Below the pieces are notes generated by a model that did not search any database, had not been told where the DNA came from, and saw only the letters and a program-made list of their open reading frames with translations. Made by a program: the position numbers and the translations under genes. A stretch of 17,484 nt of DNA from UBA724 sp964229545 (lineage in GTDB: Bacteria; Bacteroidota; Bacteroidia; Flavobacteriales; Flavobacteriaceae): NCBI GenBank assembly GCA_964229545.1, contig CAXRDP010000022.1, forward strand, positions 1-17,484, written 5' to 3'. Positions 1 through 7,388 of the stretch are shown here, piece by piece; within the stretch, counting starts at the first letter, position 1; the number at the start of each line of letters is the position of its first letter.

Positions 1-902
1 CCAATGCAAGCATCGGGCATGGTGTTTTTTATCAAAGCGACCCTGTCAGCATAGAGTTCGCGCTGGTAACGGCGGCGCATTTTTCCAAGTATTTCGTTGT
101 TACCACTCTGTAACGGCACATGGAAGTGCGGTACAAAAGTCTTAGACTGTGCTACAAAACGTATGAGCTCCTCATTGAGCAAGTTGGGCTCTATGGAAGA
201 GATACGTAAACGATCAATACCCTCAACAGCGTCTAACGCTTTTACCAACTCCAAAAAGGTGTGTTCGTGCTTTTTATTACCAAACTCTCCCTTGCCATAG
301 TCCCCGATATTGACCCCAGTGAGAACGATCTCTCGGATGTCCTGATGCGCAATTTCACGGGCTTGCGATAGAATACTTTCCAAACGGTCACTTCTGGAAA
401 TTCCACGTGCCAAAGGGATGGTGCAGTAGGTGCATTTGTAATCACAACCGTCTTGTACTTTCAAAAAAGCACGTGTTCGCTCCCCAATAGCATAGCTACT
501 CACATAGAAGTCGGCACCATCAATATCGCAGGCATGTACTTGCGCAGGTGTTTCTTTGGATAGGTCCTCGAGATAGGAGACCACATTGAATTTTTCGGTA
601 GCTCCCAAAACCAAATCGACTCCATCTACTGCAGCAAGGGCTTCGGGTTGCAATTGGGCATAACACCCAACAGCAATGACAAATGCTTTTGGATTGCGCT
701 TGTGGGCCTGACGAACGGTATGAGCGAATTTTTTATCGGCGTTTTCAGTAACAGAACAGGTGTTAATCACGTATACATCTGAAGAAGTTTCAAACGGAAC
801 CCTTGTGTAACCTATAGCTTCAAATTTGCGCGCCAAAGTGGAGGTCTCTGCAAAATTGAGTTTGCAGCCCAAGGTTTGGAAAGCCACCGATTGATTTGAC
901 AC
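1..902 (-). CDS. mtaB: tRNA t6A37 methylthiotransferase MtaB (3' end cut off by window)
   Basis: Radical-SAM methylthiotransferase that converts t6A37 to ms2t6A37 in tRNAs reading ANN codons (family knowledge). About 300 N-terminal residues are visible; the family is usually around 430-450, so the end of the radical-SAM domain and the TRAM domain lie outside the window. Seen: an N-terminal UPF0004 domain with three cluster cysteines, C13 (GCKLN), C49 (NTCSV) and C80 (VGCYAQ), then the radical-SAM motif CDYKCTYC with C153, C157 and C160, followed by IPLARG and LTGVNIGDYG. All six Fe-S ligands are present. No ATG fits: the frame has a TAG a few codons upstream, and GTG at 902 is the only sensible start, placing GCKLN where relatives have it. 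It is divergent from the lipoprotein gene at 931/952 and has a promoter-like box overlapping that gene's start. Confidence 0.95.
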   Translation of the reverse strand, partial: MSNQSVAFQTLGCKLNFAETSTLARKFEAIGYTRVPFETSSDVYVINTCSVTENADKKFAHTVRQAHKRNPKAFVIAVGCYAQLQPEALAAVDGVDLVLGATEKFNVVSYLEDLSKETPAQVHACDIDGADFYVSSYAIGERTRAFLKVQDGCDYKCTYCTIPLARGISRSDRLESILSQAREIAHQDIREIVLTGVNIGDYGKGEFGNKKHEHTFLELVKALDAVEGIDRLRISSIEPNLLNEELIRFVAQSKTFVPHFHVPLQSGNNEILGKMRRRYQRELYADRVALIKNTMPDACI

Positions 903-934
903 AACTTCTTTTTTTAAGTCCTATTTTTACGTGG

Positions 935-966
935 CAAATATATCATCATTTATGAGCATGCTCAAA
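935..966 (-). promoter_or_regulatory. Putative promoter of mtaB (TTTG-N20-TATATTTG)
   Basis: On the minus strand TATATTTG (942 to 935) matches the Bacteroidota -7 consensus TAnnTTTG exactly. A TTTG (966 to 963) lies 20 bases upstream, within the usual spacing for the -33 element. Transcription would begin near 929, giving a leader of about 27 bases before the GTG at 902. The -33 part lies inside the coding start of the divergent lipoprotein gene. This is consensus matching only. Confidence 0.55.
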
Positions 967-2568
967 TTTCGTTTTTTTTTGCTGGGGTTGTGGTTGTGCC
1001 TTATTGGATGTATGTTGAGTTGTGAATCAAAAAAGTACACTTCAGACAAAGCTATTTTTAGATATAACTCCCACGAAAACATCAATACGTTAGATCCGGC
1101 TTTTGCACGCGATTTGCGCAGTATTTGGGCTACGAATCAGATTTTTAACAGCTTGGTGCGTTTGGATGACAGCCTAGTTGTGCAACCAGACATCGCCAAA
1201 AGCTGGGAAATTCTTGATCGTGGAACTACCTACAGATTTGTGCTTCGTGATAATGTATATTTTCATGAATCTGAAACTTTGTTTGGCGGGCAAAAAACAC
1301 GCAAAGTCTTGGCAGATGATTTTGTGTACAGTTTTGACAGACTGCGAGACCCCAGACTGGCTTCGCCTGGAATGTGGACGCTGGACCAGGTTTCTGATTA
1401 CAAAGCCGTGAATGACAGTGTTTTTGAAATCAAGCTCAAAAAGCCTTTTAGCCCTTTCTTGGGAATCTTAAGCATGAAATACCTTAGTGTAGTACCCAAA
1501 GAGCTGGGTGATATGAAAGATTATCCTATTGGAATCAGCCCCATAGGGACTGGGCCTTTCTACGTCAAGGCGTGGATGCAAAACCTAAAACTTGTCTTAC
1601 GCAAGCATCCCAAATATTTCGAAAGAGATAAAAACGGAATCTCCCTACCCTATCTGGAGGCGGTAGCCATTACTTTTGTGCCCGATAAACAAAGTGAATT
1701 TTTACTTTTTCTTCAAGGAAAACTGGACATGCTGAATAGCTTGGATGTTTCCTACAAAGATGAATTGTTAAGCAAAAACGGCCAGTTACACGTTCGCTAT
1801 AAAGACAAATTTCAACTTCTACGATCCCCATTTTTGAATACAGAATACATTGGTATCTATTTGGATTCTGAAATTCCAGAGATTCAATCCAAAGCACTAC
1901 GGCAAGCCCTCAACTATGCCATCGACAGGGAAGAAATGGTTCAATTTCTAAAAAATAATATTGGCCATCCTGCGGACAAGGGATTTGTACCCAATGGGCT
2001 TAATAATAAGTTGGTGGTAAATGGATATGAATACAATCCCAACAAAGCCATCGAATTGATTCAGGAATTTAAGCGAAACCACAACAACAAAACACCAGAA
2101 CTCACCCTATCAACGGATGCCAACTACGTAGATTTGTGTACCTACCTTCAACATGCTTATGAAAAAGTGGGGATAAAATTGGAGGTGGAGGTGATGCCAC
2201 CTGCTGCGCTGCGACAAGCAAAAACCAACGGAAAAGTCGCTTTGTTTCGTGCGAGTTGGGTGGCCGATTATCCGGATCCCGAAAACTACTTACTTCCTTT
2301 TATCAGCGATAATTTTACCCCAAACGGACCCAACTACACCCATTTTTCAAACGCTGAATTTGATCAGGAATACACCGCAATGATTCAAACCACTGATACT
2401 GAAGAAAGAAACCAACAACTCACTTATTTAGATCAATTGCTAGTAGAAGAAGCCCCTTTTGTGGTTTTGTATTACGATGAAGCACTGCGTTTTTTGCAAC
2501 CCAATGTAAAAGGTATGCGTGTCAACCCTGTTAATATGTTGGAATTGAAAAAAGTCTACAAAGAGTGA
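952..2568 (+). CDS. ABC transporter solute-binding lipoprotein, peptide family (SBP_bac_5)
   Basis: Extracytoplasmic binding protein of the OppA/DppA type, probably for peptides. The opening NINTLDPAFARD, then QPDIAKSWEI and later PIGTGPFYV, are typical of this family, and the length (538 residues) fits. I prefer ATG 952, which begins a short positively charged and then hydrophobic lipoprotein signal; GTG 931 would add seven residues (545 in all). Two lipobox cysteines are possible: C20 after LIG, the better match, or C24 after MLS. No permease or ATPase gene lies nearby, so its transport partner is unknown and it may have a sensing or chaperone-like role. The stop codon (2566-2568) directly abuts the stop of the convergent gene. 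Substrate cannot be told from sequence. Confidence 0.9.
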   Translation: MSMLKFRFFLLGLWLCLIGCMLSCESKKYTSDKAIFRYNSHENINTLDPAFARDLRSIWATNQIFNSLVRLDDSLVVQPDIAKSWEILDRGTTYRFVLRDNVYFHESETLFGGQKTRKVLADDFVYSFDRLRDPRLASPGMWTLDQVSDYKAVNDSVFEIKLKKPFSPFLGILSMKYLSVVPKELGDMKDYPIGISPIGTGPFYVKAWMQNLKLVLRKHPKYFERDKNGISLPYLEAVAITFVPDKQSEFLLFLQGKLDMLNSLDVSYKDELLSKNGQLHVRYKDKFQLLRSPFLNTEYIGIYLDSEIPEIQSKALRQALNYAIDREEMVQFLKNNIGHPADKGFVPNGLNNKLVVNGYEYNPNKAIELIQEFKRNHNNKTPELTLSTDANYVDLCTYLQHAYEKVGIKLEVEVMPPAALRQAKTNGKVALFRASWVADYPDPENYLLPFISDNFTPNGPNYTHFSNAEFDQEYTAMIQTTDTEERNQQLTYLDQLLVEEAPFVVLYYDEALRFLQPNVKGMRVNPVNMLELKKVYKE

Positions 2569-3735
2569 TTATTTTCTAAAAGATGCTGTTAGGCTAAAAA
2601 TATCCGCAAGTGTGTTTTCATAAGACTTCTCTAACACGCGGTTGCGACGCTGCATCATGAGTTGTGCCGTTTTTTGAACCTTATCAAGTTTGTTCTCAAC
2701 AAACCCTTGCGCTCCACCCCTTGAAAAACTTGGAATAAAGGTACGAGGAAATCCACTTCCAAAGATATTGCAACCCACACCAATGGTGGTTGCCGTGTTG
2801 AAAGTAGTATGAATGGCGCATTGAGAGTGGTCTCCCATCAACAAACCACAAAACTGAAGACCTGTATCTGTAAAACCTTGCTCAGGATAGCTCCACGCTT
2901 TGACATTTCCATAATCATTTTTCAGGTTAGAAGCGTCAGTAGCAGCCCCAATATTGCACCACTGCCCTATGACTGCATTGCCCAAAAACCCATCATGCCC
3001 TTTGTTGGAAAACCCGAAAAACACAACGTTGCTAAGCTCGCCTCCGACTTTCACCTCAGGACCCAAGGTGGTGTCACCGTAAATCTTTGCCCCCATTTTT
3101 ACAACCGTATTTTTTCCAATATATAGAGGTCCACGCAGCATGCTGCCCTCCATAATTGTAGCACCATCATCGATGTAAATGGGTCCTGCTTGGGTGTTGA
3201 GCGAAACGCCTTCCATCTCTACATCTGAACCGATAAAAAGCTTGCCATTACCCAAAATTGTATTGGCTTCAGAGGGTAAAACAGTCGTTTTGCCCTTTGT
3301 GAGCAGCTCAAAATCGCGATGCAGCGCAAAGCCATTTTGGGTGAACAAATCCCATGAGAATTTGATACGCCTAAAATGACTACCAGACAACACTAGGGTC
3401 TTGTAATCATCCAAAGCATCGTCGTCAGAAGTTAGCGATCCATGATAGGCCAAGAGTTGACCCTCAAACATCAATTTTTCTTTGGGTTTAAGAGACAAGA
3501 CCGCCTCAACAAACACATGGTCTGGCACACAAGGTGCCAACACACAAAAGTCAGCTGTCTGTACAAGATCCTCTTGTAGGTAAGGTTGTGTTTCAACACT
3601 GATTTCGGCCGCTGTAAGCAGGGCCCACCTATCCCTGAAGGTCATCATGCCCATAAACAAATCTGCTACAGGTCGTACATATACAAATGGCAACAAGAAA
3701 TCGCGATCAGAACCGTCAAACAAGCGTATGTGCAT
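2569..3735 (-). CDS. GlmU-like sugar-nucleotide protein, left-handed beta-helix (Bacteroidota type)
   Basis: Resembles the Bacteroidota family annotated as alternative GlmU, proposed to make UDP-GlcNAc from glucosamine-1-phosphate for peptidoglycan and lipid A. Residues 1 to about 155 form a nucleotidyltransferase-like part with the family hallmark RPVADL (21-26), but I do not see the glycine-rich GxGTRM loop of classical GlmU. Residues about 160-335 are hexapeptide repeats of a left-handed beta-helix. SNKGHDGFLGNAVIG (H247) and NIGAATDASN (261-270) align with the acetyltransferase active-site region of GlmU, where a histidine is catalytic. The C-terminus (345-388) looks helical. Length 388 against about 455 for E. 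coli GlmU. The ATG at 3735 gives the usual family N-terminus. It lies 74 bases downstream of rpmE2, behind a terminator. Activity is inferred from family. Confidence 0.85.
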   Translation of the reverse strand: MHIRLFDGSDRDFLLPFVYVRPVADLFMGMMTFRDRWALLTAAEISVETQPYLQEDLVQTADFCVLAPCVPDHVFVEAVLSLKPKEKLMFEGQLLAYHGSLTSDDDALDDYKTLVLSGSHFRRIKFSWDLFTQNGFALHRDFELLTKGKTTVLPSEANTILGNGKLFIGSDVEMEGVSLNTQAGPIYIDDGATIMEGSMLRGPLYIGKNTVVKMGAKIYGDTTLGPEVKVGGELSNVVFFGFSNKGHDGFLGNAVIGQWCNIGAATDASNLKNDYGNVKAWSYPEQGFTDTGLQFCGLLMGDHSQCAIHTTFNTATTIGVGCNIFGSGFPRTFIPSFSRGGAQGFVENKLDKVQKTAQLMMQRRNRVLEKSYENTLADIFSLTASFRK

Positions 3736-3760
3736 GGGTGGTTTTCTGTGAGTAAAAATA

Positions 3761-3790
3761 AAAAAAACCTCTCAAGTAATGAGAGGTTTT
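3761..3790 (-). terminator. Strong intrinsic terminator after rpmE2
   Basis: An 11-bp perfect stem (3764-3774 with 3780-3790; core CCTCTCA/TGAGAGG) closes a 5-base loop. Read on the minus strand it runs into a long T-rich tract (complement of 3753-3767), as expected of a rho-independent terminator. It lies about 20 bases past the rpmE2 stop, so it should separate rpmE2 transcription from the GlmU-like gene beyond. On the plus strand the T-tract is short. Confidence 0.88.
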
Positions 3791-3809
3791 AAAATATGGT
3801 TGATATAAG

Positions 3810-4061
3810 TTATTTCTTGAACTTGGCGTATTTGTTTTTAAACTTATCGATACGTCCTGCAGTATCTACCAGTTTGGCCTTACCAGTGTAGTAAGGATGT
3901 GATGTTCTTGAAATTTCAAGCTTCACCAATGGATATTCGACACCATCTACTTCAATGGTTTCTTTGGCATTGGCAGTTGACTTGGTAATAAAGACATCAT
4001 CATTGGACATGTCCTTAAAGGCAACAAGCCTATAATTTTCTGGATGAATACCTGTTTTCAT
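3810..4061 (-). CDS. rpmE2: 50S ribosomal protein L31 type B
   Basis: Small ribosomal protein L31, 83 residues. The N-terminus MKTGIHPENYRLVAFKDMS, the central SRTSHPYYTGKAK and the C-terminal GRIDKFKNKYAKFKK are diagnostic of the type B (longer, zinc-independent) form. There are no cysteines, so the CxxC zinc ribbon of type A is absent. It is a component of the large subunit near the central protuberance, bridging to the small subunit. Start ATG 4061, with no Shine-Dalgarno site. It is divergent from the DUF4199 gene and followed by a strong terminator, which suggests a single-gene transcript. In bacteria with both L31 types, type B is often induced by zinc shortage; whether a type A copy exists here is unknown. 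Confidence 0.97.
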   Translation of the reverse strand: MKTGIHPENYRLVAFKDMSNDDVFITKSTANAKETIEVDGVEYPLVKLEISRTSHPYYTGKAKLVDTAGRIDKFKNKYAKFKK

Positions 4062-4084
4062 AGGGGTATCGTTTTAAACGCCTG

Positions 4085-4092
4085 CAAATTTA
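4085..4092 (-). promoter_or_regulatory. Putative -7 box of rpmE2 (TAAATTTG)
   Basis: On the minus strand 4092 to 4085 reads TAAATTTG, an exact TAnnTTTG match, 23 bases from the ATG. The nearest upstream TTTG (4122 to 4119) is 26 bases away, slightly too far for a normal -33 element. An 11-base inverted repeat CGTTTTAAACG (4070-4080) lies at the likely transcription start; its meaning is unclear. Confidence 0.45.
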
Positions 4093-4139
4093 ATGGTTTT
4101 TCATAATTTTACCACATACAAACCAAAAAAAATACAACC

Positions 4140-4649
4140 ATGACATCAAACACACCGCAAATTCGGAACTACGCATACAAATACGGTCTTATCTACGGAG
4201 CCATTACCATTGTTTTCAGCTTGATGCTCCACTTTATGGACCTAACCTATTCGGGTTCCAATTTCCCTCAAATATTTGGCTATGTATTGTTGGCTGTTCT
4301 TATTATCTTGGCCATTACAGCGTTTCGCAGGGACAATGAGGGCAAACTCAGTGTTGGACAAGCCACCAAAATTGGTACGGCAACCGCACTCATTAGTGCC
4401 ATCATCACTGTATTGTATATAATCGTTTTTGCAAATGTGATAGAACCAGACTTTGCAGAAAAACTCGGTGAACTTACCAGTGAACAACTAAGAGAGAAAG
4501 CACCCCAACTGACCGAAGATCAAATCGCGCAACAGGTAGCCATGCAAACCAAGTTTTTCTGGGTGAGTTACCCTTTCATTTTGATTATATACTCGCTATA
4601 TGGACTCGTATTGGGCTGGATTACGGGTTTGTTTACCAAAAAAGCATAA
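4140..4649 (+). CDS. DUF4199 family integral membrane protein
   Basis: Protein of 169 residues resembling the DUF4199 family, common in Bacteroidota and of unknown function. Four hydrophobic stretches can be read as membrane helices at about residues 14-34, 43-62, 78-99 and 141-165. A polar, acidic stretch of about 40 residues (102-139, with AEKLGELTSEQLREKAPQL) sits between helices 3 and 4 and is probably a soluble loop. There is no signal peptide beyond helix 1 and no recognisable catalytic motif. It starts at ATG 4140 and ends 12 bases before the glycosyltransferase gene, so the two are almost certainly cotranscribed. An accessory role in polyprenyl-linked sugar transfer is a guess from this pairing only. 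Confidence 0.85.
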   Translation: MTSNTPQIRNYAYKYGLIYGAITIVFSLMLHFMDLTYSGSNFPQIFGYVLLAVLIILAITAFRRDNEGKLSVGQATKIGTATALISAIITVLYIIVFANVIEPDFAEKLGELTSEQLREKAPQLTEDQIAQQVAMQTKFFWVSYPFILIIYSLYGLVLGWITGLFTKKA

Positions 4650-4661
4650 TACTGCATTCCA

Positions 4662-5624
4662 TTGACAAAAAAAAATAACGAAAAGGACATCAGTGTAGTG
4701 ATTCCGTTTCTGGATGAAGCGGAGTCATTGCCTGAACTTTACAGCCAGCTATTGGAAGTGTGTGAAGCCTCCCAGTGGGAGTACGAACTCATCTTTGTAG
4801 ATGACGGAAGTAAGGATGGTGGCTGGAAGCATATTAAGAGTTTTTGTCAAAAAAACAAAGCGGTTGTCGGCATACGAATGGCGCGAAATTTTGGAAAATC
4901 CCAAGCCCTTCATGCAGGTTTTTTACAAGCTAAAGGAAATATCGTTTTCACCATGGACGCTGACCTTCAAGACAATCCTTATGAAATCCCGTCAATGTTC
5001 CAAAAAATGGTCGACGAAGATTTAGACATATTGTCGGGCTGGAAGAAAAAACGTTATGATTCAGTCCTGTTTAAAAACATCCCTTCCAAAATTTTCAATT
5101 GGGCCGCACGCGGTCTTTCCGGAATTAGACTTCACGATTTCAACTGTGGATTAAAAGCTTATCGTGCAGAAGTGATTAAAACCATCAATGTTCATGGGGA
5201 AATGCATCGTTATATACCCATGTTGGCCAAACATGCGGGGTTTGACGCCATAGAAGAACAAGTGGTCAAACACCAAGCACGCAAATATGGCACTACCAAG
5301 TTTGGCGCTGATCGATTCATCAAAGGGTTTTTAGACCTGCTGACGTTGTGGTTTATTCACAGATTTGGCAAGCGACCTATGTATTTTTTTGGATTGGTAG
5401 GGTCAGTGATGCTGCTAGTGGGTTTTGTGTTTGCACTCTATCTCGGAATTGATAAATTGTACTTGGACACATCTGGAAGGCTCATCACCCAAAGACCTGA
5501 ATTTTTTATCGCACTGACTACCATGATATTAGGGAGTCAATTTTTCTTGGCGGGCTTTTTGGCAGAAATAATTTTAAGACTTCGCCACAAAACACCCAAT
5601 TATACTGTTGCTGAAGTTCTTTAA
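4662..5624 (+). CDS. Family 2 glycosyltransferase, polyprenyl-phosphate sugar transferase type (DPM1/ArnC-like)
   Basis: Membrane-anchored GT-A glycosyltransferase that probably moves a sugar from a nucleotide donor to a polyprenyl phosphate on the cytoplasmic face. Seen: N-terminal SVVIPFLDEAESLPEL (11-26), FVDDGSKDG (46-53), the metal-binding DAD motif at D99-A-D101 in MDADLQD, then FNCGLKAY (160-167) and the ARKYGTTKF element (206-214). Two C-terminal membrane helices (about 241-263 and 281-305) match the DPM1/GtrB/ArnC layout. At 320 residues the length is typical. No ATG lies near the domain start; TTG 4662 is the best start, four codons after the in-frame stop of the preceding gene. The sugar and acceptor are unknown. 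Confidence 0.9.
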   Translation: MTKKNNEKDISVVIPFLDEAESLPELYSQLLEVCEASQWEYELIFVDDGSKDGGWKHIKSFCQKNKAVVGIRMARNFGKSQALHAGFLQAKGNIVFTMDADLQDNPYEIPSMFQKMVDEDLDILSGWKKKRYDSVLFKNIPSKIFNWAARGLSGIRLHDFNCGLKAYRAEVIKTINVHGEMHRYIPMLAKHAGFDAIEEQVVKHQARKYGTTKFGADRFIKGFLDLLTLWFIHRFGKRPMYFFGLVGSVMLLVGFVFALYLGIDKLYLDTSGRLITQRPEFFIALTTMILGSQFFLAGFLAEIILRLRHKTPNYTVAEVL

Positions 5625-5633
5625 AAAAGCATC

Positions 5634-5649
5634 CAAACCAATTGGTTTG
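5634..5649. repeat. Perfect 16-bp palindrome CAAACCAATTGGTTTG
   Basis: The two 8-base arms (5634-5641 and 5642-5649) are exactly complementary. It begins ten bases after the glycosyltransferase stop and ends three bases before a TAAATTTG box in front of the phosphohexomutase gene. It lacks a loop and a T-tract, so it does not look like a terminator. A binding site for a dimeric regulator is possible. Confidence 0.6.
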
Positions 5650-5651
5650 AC

Positions 5652-5659
5652 TAAATTTG
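5652..5659 (+). promoter_or_regulatory. Putative -7 box upstream of the phosphohexomutase operon (TAAATTTG)
   Basis: Exact match to TAnnTTTG, 19 bases before the ATG at 5679. No TTG lies at the expected -33 spacing; the corresponding area is occupied by the palindrome at 5634-5649. Expression could therefore need an activator, or the gene may mainly be read through from upstream. Confidence 0.4.
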
Positions 5660-5678
5660 CCAAGCATAAAAATTTGCA

Positions 5679-7388
5679 ATGAGTAACAATTTCGCGCAAC
5701 GCGCTCTTCAATGGCAAAATCCTCCTTTTGACAACAAAACCCAACAAGAAGCAAAAACGCTTAGCCAAGACCCCAAAGCACTAGAAGATGCTTTTTACAA
5801 AGATTTGGAATTTGGCACAGGCGGTATGCGTGGTATCATGGGAGTGGGCACCAACAGAGTCAACAAATACACCTTTGGGCGCAATACGCAAGGCTTAAGC
5901 CTTTACCTGAAACAACAATTTCCAAACGAGCCCATCCGTGTCGTAATCGGCTTTGACTGCAGACATCAAAGTGATACCTTGGCAAAAACGGTGGCTGAAA
6001 TATTTAGCGCCAACGATATTGATGTGTTTTTGTTTTCTGCACTTAGACCCACTCCGGAGGTCTCATTTGCGGTACGCCACTTAGACGCGCATTGTGGTGT
6101 TATACTCACTGCCTCACACAATCCCCCTGAATACAATGGTTATAAGGTGTATTGGAAAGACGGAGGCCAGATAGTGCCTCCCCACGACAAAGGAATCACA
6201 GAAACCATCAATAGCATTGATTTCAATGAAATCCGTTTTGAACCCAAAACTGAAAAAATCACCCTCATAGACAAAGAAGTTGACTTGGCCTTTCAAAAAG
6301 CTTCAGTGGCGGCAGGAAAAATAGGTTCCGGAGACCGCAGCCAACTCAAAGTGGTATTCACAGCACTACACGGCACCTCAATTACGGCCATACCACAGGT
6401 ATTAGAGCAAGCAGGTTATACACAGATACATATTGTTGAAGAGCAAGCCACCCCTGATGGTGACTTTCCAACCGTAACTTCCCCCAACCCCGAAGAACCC
6501 GAAGCCCTGAAAATGGCGCTCGATTTGGCGGATAAAATCAACGCAGACATCGTCATTGGGACAGATCCTGATGCGGATAGACTTGGGATTGCAGTCCGTA
6601 ACCACAAAGGGGAATTGGAACTGCTCAATGGAAACCAAACCATGATTGTGATGACGCGGTTTATATTGGAGCAGTTTAAAAAAGAACCCAATACCGATTA
6701 TTTTATCGGCTCCACTGTAGTTTCCACCCCTATGATGTCGGCTTTGGCGGAGGCCTATGGCGTAGAGTGCAAACTTGGACTTACAGGTTTTAAATGGATT
6801 GCCAAAATGATTGAAGATTTTCCGAACCAAAAATTTTTGGGAGGTGGAGAGGAAAGTTTTGGTTTTATGGTAGGAGATTTTGTTCGTGACAAAGATGCCG
6901 TGACTGCATCCTTGTTGGCATGTGAAATTGCCGCTACCGAAAAAACCAAGGGCAGTTCGTTTTTTGGGGCGTTGATGTCAGCCTACGAACAACTCGGCTT
7001 TTATCAAGAAAAACTAATTTCTTTTACAAAAAAAGGCAAAACAGGGGCTCAGGAAATCAAAAAAATGATGTGCGAATTGAGAAACCAACCACCTAATGAG
7101 TTGGATGGCAGCCCCGTAATATTTGTAGAGGATTACTTACACGGTACCTTGGAAAACAAAAAAGATCAAAAAACTACGTTTTTAGACTTTCCAAAATCAG
7201 ATGTAATCATACTGGAAGCGGCAGATGGCACACGTATGGCTGCCCGACCAAGCGGCACAGAACCCAAAATAAAGTTTTACTTTAGTGTGCAACAGAAATC
7301 ATTTAACATCGAAAAATTTGACGATACACAACACGAATTGTCAGAAAAAATCGGGCGAATAGCTAGCTCATTAGGCATCAAAGCATGA
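5679..7388 (+). CDS. Phospho-sugar mutase (phosphoglucomutase/phosphomannomutase)
   Basis: Alpha-D-phosphohexomutase interconverting hexose 1- and 6-phosphates, linking glycolysis to nucleotide-sugar and polysaccharide synthesis. All four active-site elements are visible: phosphoserine loop TASHNPPEYNGYK with S146; metal-binding GTDPDADR with D296, D298 and D300; sugar-specificity loop GGEESFG (389-395); and phosphate-binding RPSGTEPK (523-530) near the C-terminus. The N-terminal FGTGGMRGIMG is typical. The 569-residue length matches the long PgcA-like subgroup rather than the 450-residue AlgC/GlmM type. Start ATG 5679. The stop overlaps the ABC exporter start by four bases (ATGA), implying translational coupling. 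Glucose versus mannose specificity cannot be settled here. Confidence 0.96.
   Translation: MSNNFAQRALQWQNPPFDNKTQQEAKTLSQDPKALEDAFYKDLEFGTGGMRGIMGVGTNRVNKYTFGRNTQGLSLYLKQQFPNEPIRVVIGFDCRHQSDTLAKTVAEIFSANDIDVFLFSALRPTPEVSFAVRHLDAHCGVILTASHNPPEYNGYKVYWKDGGQIVPPHDKGITETINSIDFNEIRFEPKTEKITLIDKEVDLAFQKASVAAGKIGSGDRSQLKVVFTALHGTSITAIPQVLEQAGYTQIHIVEEQATPDGDFPTVTSPNPEEPEALKMALDLADKINADIVIGTDPDADRLGIAVRNHKGELELLNGNQTMIVMTRFILEQFKKEPNTDYFIGSTVVSTPMMSALAEAYGVECKLGLTGFKWIAKMIEDFPNQKFLGGGEESFGFMVGDFVRDKDAVTASLLACEIAATEKTKGSSFFGALMSAYEQLGFYQEKLISFTKKGKTGAQEIKKMMCELRNQPPNELDGSPVIFVEDYLHGTLENKKDQKTTFLDFPKSDVIILEAADGTRMAARPSGTEPKIKFYFSVQQKSFNIEKFDDTQHELSEKIGRIASSLGIKA

Noticed and set aside
2809..3126. 105-codon plus-strand open frame inside the GlmU-like gene
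   Set aside because: The minus-strand frame is far longer and shows hexapeptide repeats; this one has no recognisable features.
4070..4080. 11-base inverted repeat CGTTTTAAACG in the rpmE2 leader
   Set aside because: Only five AT-rich pairs on each side; too short to claim as an operator or leader structure without conservation data.
6402..6830. 142-codon open frame antisense to the phosphohexomutase gene
   Set aside because: It lies wholly inside a gene with all its active-site motifs and its translation shows no recognisable domain; a frame shadow.
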